Assembly (NCBI GenBank): GCA_029550525.1
Contig: JAKPHF010000062.1
Coordinates: 124,001-188,000 of the forward strand
DNA: 64,000 nt
Source of the DNA: Planctomycetota bacterium
GTDB lineage: Bacteria; Planctomycetota; Phycisphaerae; UBA1845; PWPN01
Reading direction: 5' to 3'
Positions 36,413 to 45,573 of this stretch are shown here, in pieces; the first letter of the stretch is position 1; each line of letters starts with the position of its first letter. The notes under the pieces were generated by a model that had not been told where the DNA came from, searched no databases, and saw nothing but the letters and a program-made list of their open reading frames with translations. A program made the translations under genes and the position numbers.

Positions 36413-37168
36413 GTGGAGTTGATCCGGCTCGAGGACATTCGCAAGACCTACCACCTGGGCGAGGTCGAACTGGAGGTGCTCAAGGGCATCTCGCTGACCA
36501 TCGCCGCCGGCGAAATGGTCGCGCTCATGGGCTCGTCGGGCTCGGGGAAGACCACGCTCATGAACATCCTGGGCTGCCTCGACCGGCCCACCTCCGGGCG
36601 TTACTGGCTTGGCGGGCAGGAGCTCTCGAAGCTCTCGGCCGACGAACGAGCCCTGTTCCGCAATCAGCGGATCGGCTTCGTGTTCCAGAACTTCAACCTG
36701 CTGCCCCGCACCAGCGCGATCGAGAACGTGATGATGCCGCTCCTGTATTCCACCGCCCCGGTCTCCAGCCGGGAAGGGCGTCAGCGAGCTGCCGCCCTGC
36801 TCGAACGGGTCGGCCTGGGATCCCGCATGCACCATGAGCCCTCCCAGTTGTCCGGCGGCCAGCAGCAGCGAGTGGCCATCGCTCGCGCCCTCATCAATCA
36901 ACCGTCAGTGCTGTTCGCCGACGAGCCTACGGGAAACCTCGACTCCCGCACCAGTCGGGAGATCCTCGAGATGTTCCGCCGGCTCAACGAAGAGGAAGGC
37001 ATCACGATCATCCTTGTCACGCACGACGCCGGCGTGGCCCGGCATGCGAAACGGACCATCCGCATCGTCGATGGTCTGATCGTCAACGGCGAGTTCACGG
37101 CGGAAGAAGAGCCGCTCGCCGAGGTTTCCGCAGGGCCGGACGGCCAGGAGGGTTCGCCGCGCCCATGA
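36413..37168 (+). CDS. MacB-type ABC transporter ATPase
   Basis: A 251-residue ATPase. Walker A is GSSGSGKTT (residues 40-48), the signature is [15 protein letters not shown], Walker B is [14 protein letters not shown], and the H-loop is LVTHD. This is the LolD/MacB type that pairs with FtsX-like permeases. The start is GTG at 36413, because AAAGGAG lies nine bases upstream; the TTG at 36392 lies within the repeat and before that site. The stop overlaps the permease ATG (ATGA). With the adaptor upstream it forms a tripartite-like exporter for a small molecule or peptide. Confidence 0.9.
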   Translation: MELIRLEDIRKTYHLGEVELEVLKGISLTIAAGEMVALMGSSGSGKTTLMNILGCLDRPTSGRYWLGGQELSKLSADERALFRNQRIGFVFQNFNLLPRTSAIENVMMPLLYSTAPVSSREGRQRAAALLERVGLGSRMHHEPSQLSGGQQQRVAIARALINQPSVLFADEPTGNLDSRTSREILEMFRRLNEEEGITIILVTHDAGVARHAKRTIRIVDGLIVNGEFTAEEEPLAEVSAGPDGQEGSPRP

Positions 37169-38544
37169 GCTCGATCACCCAGTTTCATCTTCGCACGCTG
37201 CGAACGGCCTTCCACGCCTTGCGCCGTAACAAAATGCGCTCCGCCCTTACCACGCTGGGCATCATCATCGGCGTGGCGGCGGTGATCACCATGATGGAGA
37301 TCGGCAACGGCTCGTCGAGGGCCATCCAACGCTCCATCGCCAGCATGGGGGCCGACAATCTCATCGTCATGCCGGGTACCGCCTCGAGCGGTGGCGTGAC
37401 CTTCGGCGGCGGCAGCGCCATGACGCTCACGCCCGACGACGCGGAGGCCATCGCTACCGAAGTACCCGCCGTCCGCGCCGTCGCCCCGATCGTGCGCGCC
37501 CGCACGCAGATCGTCTACGGCAACCGAAACTGGGTGCCCGTCTACATCTATGGAACCACGCCGTCGTTCCTCGACGTGCGACAGTGGGGGATCGCCGAGG
37601 GCGAGTTCTTCACCGATCAGGACGTCCGCAACACCAGCAAAGTGGCGGTCATCGGCCAGACGCTCGCTCGCGAACTCTTCGCCGGCGCGTCCCCCATCGG
37701 CGAGGAAATCCGCGTCAAGAACGTCTCGTTCAAGGTCATCGGCGTGTTGGTGCCCAAGGGGGCCAACATGATGGGGATCGACCAGGACGACATTCTGCTC
37801 GCCCCCTGGACCACCATCAAGAACCGGGTTTCCGGTTCGACGCTGACCAACACGAACCAGAGCGCGGACACCGGCGGGACGCAGAATGTCGGCACGATGG
37901 GCGGCTTGTATCCCGGCCGTCCCGATCCGTACCCGGCCGTCTCGTCCGTCCAGGCCGCCAATACGCCGGTCACCGCACGGTTCGTCAACGTGGATCAGAT
38001 CATGGTGGCCGCCCGCTCGCCGCAGCACATCCAGCCCGCCGTCGATCAGATCACGCGACTCTTGCGGGAGCGTCACCGCATCCGCCCGGGCCAGTCCGAC
38101 GACTTCAACATCCGCGACATGACGGAGATGACCCGGCAGCTCAGTTCCACCACCTTTCTCATGACCCGCCTCCTGCTCAGCGTGGCCCTGATCTCGCTCG
38201 TCGTGGGCGGCGTGGGCATCATGAACATCATGCTCGTCTCGGTGACGGAGCGCACGCGGGAAATCGGCTTGCGGATGGCGGTGGGGGCACGCGCTCGCGA
38301 CATCCTGCGGCAGTTTCTGGTCGAATCCGTGGTGCTGTGCGGCGCGGGCGGGGCGTTCGGGATCCTGCTCGGCCGCGGCAGTTCGCTCTTGTTGCGTTTG
38401 CTCCTGAACTGGCCGACCGAACTGTCCGTCGGCGCCATTGTCGCCGCCGTGCTCGTCTCAGTCACCGTGGGCGTGGTGTTCGGCTACTATCCGGCCTGGA
38501 AGGCGTCGCGGCTCGATCCCATCGAAGCGCTCCGCTATGAATGA
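37165..38544 (+). CDS. MacB-type ABC transporter permease
   Basis: A 459-residue inner-membrane protein with a first membrane helix near residues 28-47 (ALTTLGIIIGVAAVITMM), a large periplasmic MacB_PCD domain and a C-terminal FtsX domain with three helices (LLLSVALISLVVGGVGIMNIMLVSVTERTREIGLRMAVGA and following). The EIGLRMAVGA loop is characteristic of FtsX/MacB permeases. The permease and ATPase genes overlap by four bases. The system probably expels a toxic compound sensed by the MarR protein; the substrate is not known. Confidence 0.9.
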   Translation: MSSITQFHLRTLRTAFHALRRNKMRSALTTLGIIIGVAAVITMMEIGNGSSRAIQRSIASMGADNLIVMPGTASSGGVTFGGGSAMTLTPDDAEAIATEVPAVRAVAPIVRARTQIVYGNRNWVPVYIYGTTPSFLDVRQWGIAEGEFFTDQDVRNTSKVAVIGQTLARELFAGASPIGEEIRVKNVSFKVIGVLVPKGANMMGIDQDDILLAPWTTIKNRVSGSTLTNTNQSADTGGTQNVGTMGGLYPGRPDPYPAVSSVQAANTPVTARFVNVDQIMVAARSPQHIQPAVDQITRLLRERHRIRPGQSDDFNIRDMTEMTRQLSSTTFLMTRLLLSVALISLVVGGVGIMNIMLVSVTERTREIGLRMAVGARARDILRQFLVESVVLCGAGGAFGILLGRGSSLLLRLLLNWPTELSVGAIVAAVLVSVTVGVVFGYYPAWKASRLDPIEALRYE

Positions 38545-38621
38545 CCTGCGGGTTGGCCTCTTTACTTTCGGCAACCTACCATGGGTTTTCCGGCACACAC
38601 AGTCTGTTGCGGAGAACAGGC

Positions 38622-39179
38622 ATGGATTGGCAGCAGGTGTTCAACCGAAGTCTGAAGTACGACGCGTATCTTCAAACAGGAACGTCGGTCCACCGTGACC
38701 GTTGGCGCTCGGTGTACGACCGCGTCCAGCTCACGGAGGCGCAGCGCAGCCTCCTGGCGAGCTTCACGCGGCGGATGAACGTGTTCTGCCTCTCGGGCGT
38801 GTGGTGCGGCGACTGCGTGAACCAGTGCCCCATCCTCCAGCGATTGGCCGAAGCCAACCCGCTGATCGACTTGCGCTTCTTCGACCGCGACGAGGATACC
38901 GCCTTGCGTTCCGAGTTGTCGATCAACGGCGGCCAGCGCGTGCCCGTGGTCGTGTTCTTGTCCGAGGACTTCTACGAGTGCGGACGGTACGGCGATCGCA
39001 CGTTGAGCACGTATCGCCGGATGGCCGCCAATTCGCTCGGAGCGGCCTGCCCCACCGGCATCGTCCCCGCCGAATCCGACAGCATGGCCGCCGTCGTCGC
39101 GGAGTGGCTGGCGGAGTTCGAGCGCATCCAGCTCATGCTTCGGCTGTCGGCACGGCTGCGCAGTAAGTACGGCGATTGA
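38622..39179 (+). CDS. thioredoxin-like protein with WCGDC motif
   Basis: A 185-residue protein of the thioredoxin fold with the active-site motif WCGDC (residues 61-65) and a downstream VPVVVFLSEDF strand with the cis-Pro. The motif has Asp where thioredoxin has Pro, as in the Thioredoxin_9-type group, so the redox potential probably differs. No signal peptide is seen, so it acts in the cytoplasm. GGAGA lies seven bases before the ATG; the frame extends to 38541. It follows the efflux operon by 77 bases and may be part of the same stress response. The partner is unknown. Confidence 0.8.
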   Translation: MDWQQVFNRSLKYDAYLQTGTSVHRDRWRSVYDRVQLTEAQRSLLASFTRRMNVFCLSGVWCGDCVNQCPILQRLAEANPLIDLRFFDRDEDTALRSELSINGGQRVPVVVFLSEDFYECGRYGDRTLSTYRRMAANSLGAACPTGIVPAESDSMAAVVAEWLAEFERIQLMLRLSARLRSKYGD

Positions 39180-39225
39180 GCTCGAGAAAACACGCCCCAC
39201 GTGAAACGCGAGCCGCCAGGCCTGG

Positions 39226-39491
39226 TACGTCCAGCGTGCAACGGGTCGACGCGGTTTCGCCCCGAAGGGGCGCGAAGTGTGTAGCCGTGGACGTCAGCCC
39301 ACGGACCGCTGGGTCCAAGAAAACTATCTCCTGTCAACCAGAGGGCGGCTTCGCCGCGCTCTGGTTGACAGGGGGAGCTAGTGCGGACCCCGCACCGGCG
39401 GCTCACGCCGCCGTCTATTGACCGACGCCCCTACGGGGCGAGAAGGTGCCGCACCCTAAACACGTACGGGGACAAGCCCCGCCGCTCGCCG
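39226..39491. repeat. intergenic repeat element B with 41-base hairpin
   Basis: This element shares ordered boxes with element A: TACGTCCAGCGTGCAA (39226), CGCCCCGAAGGGGCGCGAAG (about 39260) and CCCCTACGGGGCGAGAAGGT with GCCGCACCCTAAACACG (about 39427-39464), then CAAGCCCCGCCGCTCGC (39473-39489). In the middle, CTGTCAACCAGAG (39331-39343) pairs perfectly with CTCTGGTTGACAG (39359-39371) and the loop itself pairs (GCGGC/GCCGC), giving a nearly perfect 41-base hairpin. This 315-base gap holds no supported gene. Confidence 0.75.
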
Positions 39492-39494
39492 AGG

Positions 39495-41024
39495 TCAGGG
39501 GGTACTGGCGGTGACGGGCTCTTGTTGGAGGAGGGGTTGCTTCGGCGGGCCCGCGATGACGTTGCCGCGGGCATCGTAGCGGCCGCCGTGACAGGGACAG
39601 TCCCAAGTCTCTTCGGCCGCGTTCCAGTGCACGTAGCAACCCATGTGGCGACATACAGGTGACATCATGTGCACCTCGCCATGCTCGTCACGATAGACCG
39701 CCAGCCGTTCGCCCTCGACGGTGACCAACCCGCCCTGCCCGGGGGCGATTTCATCGACACTGTCGAAGTCGGCCCCCATGAGCCGATCGCCCACGAAATG
39801 CTTGGCCATGTGCAACAGATTGCTGGTCAGCCGGCGCACCGTGGACAACGGCCGAACTCGGCCCGGATCGAATACACCGGCGGCGGGATTCTCCCGGCCC
39901 ACGATCAAATCGCTGATGAGCAAACCGGCCACCGTCCCGAAAGTCAAGCCGTCGCCCGAGTAAGCCGCCCCCATGTAGATGTGCTCGAAATTGGGCACCC
40001 GGCCGATGTAAGGGACACCGTCGGCGGCTTCGAAGAATTCATGCGACCACCGAAAATCAAGCGACGCGACGCGAAAGCGGTTGCGGGCATAACGGTCCAG
40101 TTCGCGGAAGCACTGCGTGGTGTCGATCTGGGCGCCGGTACGATGGTCGGCCCCGCCGATGAGCAGCAGCCGGGGGTCGTCGTCGGTGGCCCGGCGTATG
40201 TAGTGGTAAGGCCGGGCGGTATCCCAGTAGAGTGCGTCGGGCACGTCGTTGAGCACCCGTACTCCGAGCACATACGACTGGTATGGCAAGGCCCGGGGCT
40301 CGACCGTGAACATGCCCAGTAGCGGCGCGTGGCCGGCGAGTATCACCGCATCGGCAGTGATCGTGCCGCGATTGGTCTCAACCCGTCCCTGGCCGTTCTC
40401 CTCCCAGATCTTCTCGGCCCGGGTGTTCTCGAAGATCTGCCCGCCGGCTTCGACAATCTTGCGGGCGAGTCCCTGAATGTAAGCAAGCGGATCGAACCGG
40501 CCCTGATCGGGAAAAACCAGCGACAGCGCGGTATCAAACGGCAGCGGTGCCTGGCGCTGCATATCCACGGCGATGCCGAGGTTTCGCACGAGCGTGTACT
40601 CGACCTTGAGCATCTCGATATCGGCATCGTCCTCGCAGTACAGGTAGGCGGGCACGCGACGGAATCGGCAGCCCAACTGCAGCCGGCGATCCCAGTCCTC
40701 GATTACGTCGATGGCCTGCTGCTTGGCAACCAGAGCAATCCGGGCATGATCCTCGCCCAGGCCACGGATCAGTCCCTTGAGTGTCTCGTCGGTGTAGCTG
40801 TCCAGGTGACCCGTGCTCGATCCGGTCGTGCCCGAGCCGACCCAGTTCATCTCGATGACCTGCACCTTCAAGCCTGCCTCCACCAGACGCATGGCCGCGG
40901 TCAGGCCGGTGATGCCGGCCCCCACGATCACCGCGTCGGTCCGGCTGTCCTCGAACAGCTCGGGATAGGTGGGCTGCAGCGGCGAGGTCATCCAGAACGA
41001 AGCGTTCACACCTGCTCGATCCAT
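39495..41024 (-). CDS. FAD-dependent oxidoreductase with C-terminal Rieske domain
   Basis: A 509-residue protein. The N-terminal dinucleotide-binding fold shows [16 protein letters not shown] (about 33-48), then [13 protein letters not shown]. It belongs to the DAO/D-amino-acid-oxidase-like superfamily. The C-terminal Rieske [2Fe-2S] domain has both ligand pairs, CRHMGC and CPCHGG. The fusion is typical of small-molecule dehydrogenases in which the Rieske cluster passes electrons. No signal peptide is seen. The start ATG at 41024 has GGAG nine bases upstream; the frame runs to 41159. It begins the minus-strand stress block. The substrate is unknown. Confidence 0.85.
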   Translation of the reverse strand: MDRAGVNASFWMTSPLQPTYPELFEDSRTDAVIVGAGITGLTAAMRLVEAGLKVQVIEMNWVGSGTTGSSTGHLDSYTDETLKGLIRGLGEDHARIALVAKQQAIDVIEDWDRRLQLGCRFRRVPAYLYCEDDADIEMLKVEYTLVRNLGIAVDMQRQAPLPFDTALSLVFPDQGRFDPLAYIQGLARKIVEAGGQIFENTRAEKIWEENGQGRVETNRGTITADAVILAGHAPLLGMFTVEPRALPYQSYVLGVRVLNDVPDALYWDTARPYHYIRRATDDDPRLLLIGGADHRTGAQIDTTQCFRELDRYARNRFRVASLDFRWSHEFFEAADGVPYIGRVPNFEHIYMGAAYSGDGLTFGTVAGLLISDLIVGRENPAAGVFDPGRVRPLSTVRRLTSNLLHMAKHFVGDRLMGADFDSVDEIAPGQGGLVTVEGERLAVYRDEHGEVHMMSPVCRHMGCYVHWNAAEETWDCPCHGGRYDARGNVIAGPPKQPLLQQEPVTASTP

Positions 41025-41181
41025 TGCGGAATCTCCGTGGATCCGGCACAAAGGACCGCGATCGTGCGCCGGCCGGCGTTCGGCTTGCAGCCGACAGCCG
41101 CACCACGCACGACCGCGGTCAGTGTCAGGAGCGTTCCATCCAGCCGAAGAGGCAGGCAAGAGGCCCGCCCCCCGAGTTCAT

Positions 41182-41691
41182 TCATTCCTCCTTCTCGTAG
41201 CCGGCCTGGACGTTCACCTGCTTTTTCGCCAACTTGGTCAACTTGGCATCGGTCTCCTTCTCCTCGGCCAGCGTCTGGCCCAGCAGTTCGTGAGCCTCGT
41301 CGAAGCCCAACTGCTCGGCCCACTGGCAGACCGTGCCGTACGAGGCGATCTCGTAATGCTCGACCTTCTGCGCGGCGGCGATCAACTCGGCATCCAGAAC
41401 TTCGGGCTCGGCGTTCTTGCTGCTCATGAGCGACTCACCCTCCTTGATGATGCCGCTCATGCCTTCGCATTTTTCCGCCCTGCCACTGCGGCCGAGCGAT
41501 TCGAAAACCTGTTTGAGTCGTTCGACCTGAGTCTCCGTCATGGCCGCGTGCTCCTCGAAGGCCTCCCGCAGTTCGGGGGTCGATGCTTTCTTGGCCATCT
41601 TGGGCAGGGCTTTGACGAGTTGCTGCTCCGCGCTGAGCAAATCCTGCAGCTCGTGAATGAACGCATCCTCTAACGACTTCAATGCAGCCAT
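41182..41691 (-). CDS. ferritin-like DUF892 (YciE-type) stress protein
   Basis: A 169-residue, largely helical protein. The opening MAALKSLEDAFIHELQDLLSAEQQLVKALPKMAKKAS matches YciE/DUF892 proteins, which have a ferritin-like four-helix bundle and are induced by general stress. Segment EHYEIASYGTVCQWAEQLG supplies the second helix pair with metal-ligand-like Glu and His. GGAAGGAG precedes the ATG at 41691. A second DUF892-type protein lies at 44876. The biochemical role of the family is not settled; metal or oxidant handling is an inference. Confidence 0.85.
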   Translation of the reverse strand: MAALKSLEDAFIHELQDLLSAEQQLVKALPKMAKKASTPELREAFEEHAAMTETQVERLKQVFESLGRSGRAEKCEGMSGIIKEGESLMSSKNAEPEVLDAELIAAAQKVEHYEIASYGTVCQWAEQLGFDEAHELLGQTLAEEKETDAKLTKLAKKQVNVQAGYEKEE

Positions 41692-41797
41692 ACCTCACAC
41701 TCCTTCCGGCCTTCGGTGTCAGGCCGGTCAAGCCGTCGTCCAGCCGGCGGGCCGGATGGAAATCACTGGCAATCCTTGTCCTTCGTTCAATTCGGGT

Positions 41798-43165
41798 TTA
41801 CCGCCCCGTGTCGCTCGGAACGCCGTAGATGTTCACGTCGTACGATCGCGGGATGTTCAGATACACGGAATCGGGTTCCGTCCCCACCGCCCCGAACGCG
41901 GGGCCGGTTTGGGCTTCGGGAGCCACGAATCCGAACGTTTCATACGTGGCGCCCATGCCGGTACCGGATTCGAGCAGATCCTGATCATCCCAGTAATAGG
42001 TTTGGCCGCCCATACGGAACGTCCCGTCGCTGGGACGAGCCTGCGGAGCGAGTTCGCCGCTTCGATAGCCGTAGACGTCCTGGCTGCCCATCCGGCCGTC
42101 CATCGTGTCATACGCATACGATCCCGTTCGCCCGCCGAACACCATGGGCGTGTTGGAGATGTTGCCTTCGTCCCAGCCCGTCCAGAAGGTGACCATCTGC
42201 CTCCTGCTCAACAGCTGGTTGCGGGTCTGCGGCATGGGCGTGGGGGTCATGGCGTTGGCGCTCCAGAGCACGGGCGATCCGTGCCAGGGCGTGTAGTAGC
42301 GTTGCGTCAACTCGTTGTCGTAGATGGTGTGGAAGCGCGGATGCTGCACGAGCGGAGGCTGCGCCACCTTCCACTCCTTGGTGTAGAAGTCGCGATCCAC
42401 TTCGAACCGGTCCTGCGTCTGGATGAAGTTGTCATCGACGAGGTTCTTGCCCCGCCACCAGTTGTGCCGGTCCGAGTCCGAGGGAACCGGATGGATGACC
42501 GCGCCCTGGACGCCGGAGGCGGAAGGAGCAGCCGGCTGCCCGCTCTCATAGCCGTAGACGCCACGGTCTCGATCCATCTGGCTGCGATATCCGTAGAAAC
42601 TGTCCATATCGCGGTATTCGAAGCTTCCACTCGGCAGACGCTCGTACTGTCCGGCCTGCATCTGATGGAGTTCCTGCGGATCGATCTGAGGCGGCGAATC
42701 GCGGAATGGCAAAAAGACTTCCTCACCGGCCCGGACCTCCCGTGACGGCGACCAATAGCCAAGCGGCCGCTCTCCTCGCTCGATGATCACGATGTCGGGA
42801 TCCTGGACGATGACGCCCGCCTCGCGACGGGCCTGACCGCCCTCCGCGTCGGCCGGGCGAGTGGCTGCGGGACGATCGGCCAGACGATCGCGTGCAGCTG
42901 CGGGCTCCTGTCCCGCCCAGCGGCGCAACTCGGCATCGTCCTGCTGCGCCGGCCGGCCGGTGTCCGGTTGCTGCGTGATGGTCACATCACGGTCCCGGAT
43001 GATCTCCTCCTCCTGGACGTCGATTTCGATCTGCGCCCCCGCGTTCGAATCGCGAGCACCGGGTGCCGGTTGGGGCTGGGCCTGATTGGCCTGGCCCTGG
43101 GCCGATGCCCAGCCGGCCAGGGCCGACATCAGCAACGGCATCACAAACCATTTCGTCCTGTTCAT
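41798..43165 (-). CDS. exported protein of unknown function, Gln/Pro/Asp-rich
   Basis: A 455-residue protein with a signal peptide (MNRTKWFVMPLLMSALAGWASAQG). The following 100 residues are rich in Gln, Ala, Asp and Arg and probably unstructured; the rest is rich in Tyr and Trp (YDNELTQRYYTPWHGSPVLW, FWTGWDEGNISN). No family is recognised. AGGAGA supports the ATG at 43165; the frame continues to 43273. It sits inside the stress block between a DUF892 gene and an SDR gene, and its export suggests a role in the periplasm or at the surface. Confidence 0.65.
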   Translation of the reverse strand: MNRTKWFVMPLLMSALAGWASAQGQANQAQPQPAPGARDSNAGAQIEIDVQEEEIIRDRDVTITQQPDTGRPAQQDDAELRRWAGQEPAAARDRLADRPAATRPADAEGGQARREAGVIVQDPDIVIIERGERPLGYWSPSREVRAGEEVFLPFRDSPPQIDPQELHQMQAGQYERLPSGSFEYRDMDSFYGYRSQMDRDRGVYGYESGQPAAPSASGVQGAVIHPVPSDSDRHNWWRGKNLVDDNFIQTQDRFEVDRDFYTKEWKVAQPPLVQHPRFHTIYDNELTQRYYTPWHGSPVLWSANAMTPTPMPQTRNQLLSRRQMVTFWTGWDEGNISNTPMVFGGRTGSYAYDTMDGRMGSQDVYGYRSGELAPQARPSDGTFRMGGQTYYWDDQDLLESGTGMGATYETFGFVAPEAQTGPAFGAVGTEPDSVYLNIPRSYDVNIYGVPSDTGR

Positions 43166-43440
43166 GTTCTTCTCCTGTGTAAACAGCCCGCACACATCGA
43201 TCCATTTCCCGCTATCCGGAAAAACCGGTGGGTACCTCCAATCAGTTCTTTCAACTGTTTTTCGAGTCAGCATTCACCGTGCCAGAGCATCGGGTCCGTC
43301 AACTTAAGGTCTTACTGCTTTGCTCCGGCACGTTTAGCGATCGCGCGAGAAACGGAATGAAAAGCGTCCCCTCCGACAGAATGTCCGCTTCGCGCCGAAG
43401 ATCCGCCAAATCGACTTCAGTCGATATCCGTCGGCACGAT

Positions 43441-44301
43441 TCATCCGTTGATCACCCGCCCACCGTTCGGGTGAAGCACCTGACCGGAGATGTAGGAAGC
43501 GTCGCTGCTGGCCAGAAATACGTAGCACGGTGCGACTTCATCAGGTTGGCCTGCGCGACCCAGCGGCGTGTTCTTGCCGAACTGCTCGACCTTCTCTTCA
43601 GGGAATGTGGCCGGAATCAGCGGCGTCCAGATCGGACCGGGCGCTACTCCGTTCACCCGGATGTTGCGCTCGGCCAAAGCCAGAGCGAGCGATCGGGTGA
43701 AAGCAACGATAGCCCCTTTTGTGCTCGCGTAATCGATGAGCTTCGGGTTGCCCTCGTAGGCCGTGACCGACGTCGTGTTGATGATGGTCGCACCTTCCCG
43801 CATGTATTTCAGAGCGGCACGGGCAAGATAGAAGTACGCGAAGATGTTGGTTCGAAACGTTCGTTCGAGTTGCTCGTCCGTGATGTCCTCGAGACGAGTC
43901 TGAACGTGCTGCTCGGCGGCGTTGTTGACGAGGATGTCCAGGTGACCGAACGCCTCGACCGTCTGGCGCACGGCTTGTTCACAAAAGGCGCTGTCTCCGA
44001 CGTCGCCGGCGATGAGCAGGCACCGGCGATTCTCCTGCTCGACGAGCCGGCGGGTCTCCTCGGCATCCTGGTGTTCGTTGAGATAAAGGACGGCAACGTC
44101 GGCGCCTTCCTTGGCAAACATCACCGCGACCGCTCGCCCGATGCCGCTGTCGCCGCCGCTGATCAGGGCGGCCTTGCCCAGGAGTTTGCCGGCCGGACGA
44201 TACCCTTCGGCCTTGGACTCGGGGCGAGGTTGCATCTCGTGCTCTTTGCCCGGTTGTTGTTGCTGCTGCGGCGGAAAGCTCGGGGCTTCGACAGAACTCA
44301 T
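43441..44301 (-). CDS. short-chain dehydrogenase of the YdaD/general-stress type
   Basis: A 286-residue NAD(P)-dependent SDR. The N-terminal extension (FPPQQQQQPGKEHEMQPRPE) precedes the core with GGDSGIGRAVAVMFAKEGAD (cofactor loop), NNAAEQ, SVTAYEGN and the catalytic YASTK. The extension and the AEQH and GPIWTPLIPATFP segments match the general stress protein 39 (YdaD)-type SDR group. No signal peptide. AAGGAG precedes the ATG at 44301; the GTG at 44307 overlaps that site. The genes at 44370 and 44876 lie upstream on the same strand, so a three-gene operon is likely. The substrate is unknown. Confidence 0.9.
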   Translation of the reverse strand: MSSVEAPSFPPQQQQQPGKEHEMQPRPESKAEGYRPAGKLLGKAALISGGDSGIGRAVAVMFAKEGADVAVLYLNEHQDAEETRRLVEQENRRCLLIAGDVGDSAFCEQAVRQTVEAFGHLDILVNNAAEQHVQTRLEDITDEQLERTFRTNIFAYFYLARAALKYMREGATIINTTSVTAYEGNPKLIDYASTKGAIVAFTRSLALALAERNIRVNGVAPGPIWTPLIPATFPEEKVEQFGKNTPLGRAGQPDEVAPCYVFLASSDASYISGQVLHPNGGRVING

Positions 44302-44369
44302 ATGCACTCCTTGCCAGAAGGGAGTTGAACGAATCAGGTCCGAGGCGGCTTGCCGCCGGCCGTCGCGTG

Positions 44370-44834
44370 TTACGCTCGGCCTGAAGTCCAGGAGGGCGCA
44401 TCACTGGCCGGGAACGACTCCTCGGAACTTTCCATAACGCGATCGTCTTCGTCGGCGAGTTCTTCGATGCGTTCGCACACCGGTGCCGCCTCAGCGGTCG
44501 GGGTGTCCACGAATCGCTCGCCCGACTCGGGCGCCAGGCCGAGGTCATCGCCGGCCACGGATGAGCATTCGCCGCGTCCATAGCCGGCTCGCGTTTCGCC
44601 CGGCTCTCCCGATTCCGGCGCCCATCCAGTCCAATCGTTCGCCATCGACGTGACGGATGACTCTTCCGGAACAACGTCCGTCCGCTCCTGTCCGCACCGT
44701 TTACAAAGTGCTCGGTACAACGCCACGCCACCCAGGACCGTGGCCAACGCCACACTCCATGGCGAGTGGCGCAGAACATTCCATCCCCAGAGCCCTTTCA
44801 CGTCTTTGATCCGACCGAACGTGCCCGCAGGCAT
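44370..44834 (-). CDS. small membrane protein with ESFPASD tail motif
   Basis: A 154-residue protein with one hydrophobic segment (WSVALATVLGGVALYRAL, about 26-43), followed by CKRCG and a long acidic tail. The end, EDDRVMESSEESFPASDAPSWTSG, contains the ESFPASD-x-PSW motif seen at the C-terminus of many small proteins and SDR-linked stress genes in diverse bacteria. I do not know its function. The start has AAGGAG upstream. The next gene down is an SDR of general-stress type, and the upstream gene is DUF892-like, so it is probably part of the same stress operon. Confidence 0.75.
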   Translation of the reverse strand: MPAGTFGRIKDVKGLWGWNVLRHSPWSVALATVLGGVALYRALCKRCGQERTDVVPEESSVTSMANDWTGWAPESGEPGETRAGYGRGECSSVAGDDLGLAPESGERFVDTPTAEAAPVCERIEELADEDDRVMESSEESFPASDAPSWTSGRA

Positions 44835-44875
44835 GAAATTCTCCTTGTCCGCCGCGTCATGAGCGTTCGGCGCGA

Positions 44876-45364
44876 TCAGGCGTGGATTTGTTGCGTCAGA
44901 TGTTCCTGAACGACGCTGGGAATGGCCTGCTCAAGCCACTCGGCCATGCGTTCCTCGTCGGAGAGAATGCGGCGGCAGGCGTTGGCGATCTCCGGATGGC
45001 CCAGGGCCTCGGCCGAAGCGATCAACGCCTTGTAAGAGCCGATTTCCATGTGCTCCATGGAGTAATCCGACAAGCAGTTCTTGACCAATTCATCCTGAGC
45101 GGCCGCGGTGCCCATGGCGGCGAACATCGCGCTGATCTTGCCCATCGCGACTTTGGTCACCGACGTGCTGCCCCCCAACGTTTCCACGCACTCCTTGACG
45201 ATGTCCGCATGTCGCTTGGTTTCCTCCAAATGCTGTTCGAGCCTCGATTGAATGTACGGGTAGTTGACCGCATCACTCGCCTGTTTCTCGAGAACCGAAA
45301 TCAGTTCCTGCTCGAGCGCATAGGCGTCGTTGAGCCACGCTATCAGAGTTTCGTTGCCGGACAT
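44876..45364 (-). CDS. second ferritin-like DUF892-type stress protein
   Basis: A 162-residue helical protein: MSGNETLIAWLNDAYALEQELISVLEKQASDA, then EETKRHADIVKECVETLGG and EHMEIGSYKALIASAEALGH. Conserved Glu and His pairs (EQ, EETKRH, EHME) are placed as in ferritin-like bundles. It is more distant from YciE than the copy at 41182 and has AGGGAG upstream. It opens the operon with the ESFPASD protein and the SDR. The function of the family is unresolved; iron or oxidant handling is inferred. Confidence 0.8.
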   Translation of the reverse strand: MSGNETLIAWLNDAYALEQELISVLEKQASDAVNYPYIQSRLEQHLEETKRHADIVKECVETLGGSTSVTKVAMGKISAMFAAMGTAAAQDELVKNCLSDYSMEHMEIGSYKALIASAEALGHPEIANACRRILSDEERMAEWLEQAIPSVVQEHLTQQIHA

Positions 45365-45573
45365 GATCGTTGCACTCCCTGTCGATTTGCGTCGTGTTCG
45401 CCGACTGTGCCACGTGGCACATGCCGTGCGTCTCGAGGATTAAAGAGCCCCCGCCGCGGCAAGGAAATCGGGTCGATCATGTTCCGAGTCTGGGTGCGGG
45501 GCCGACTTTACGAGCGGACTCGGAACGCACACACCGAAGCGGCGGTGCGGGAGGAAACCGGGAGGTGCGTTCA

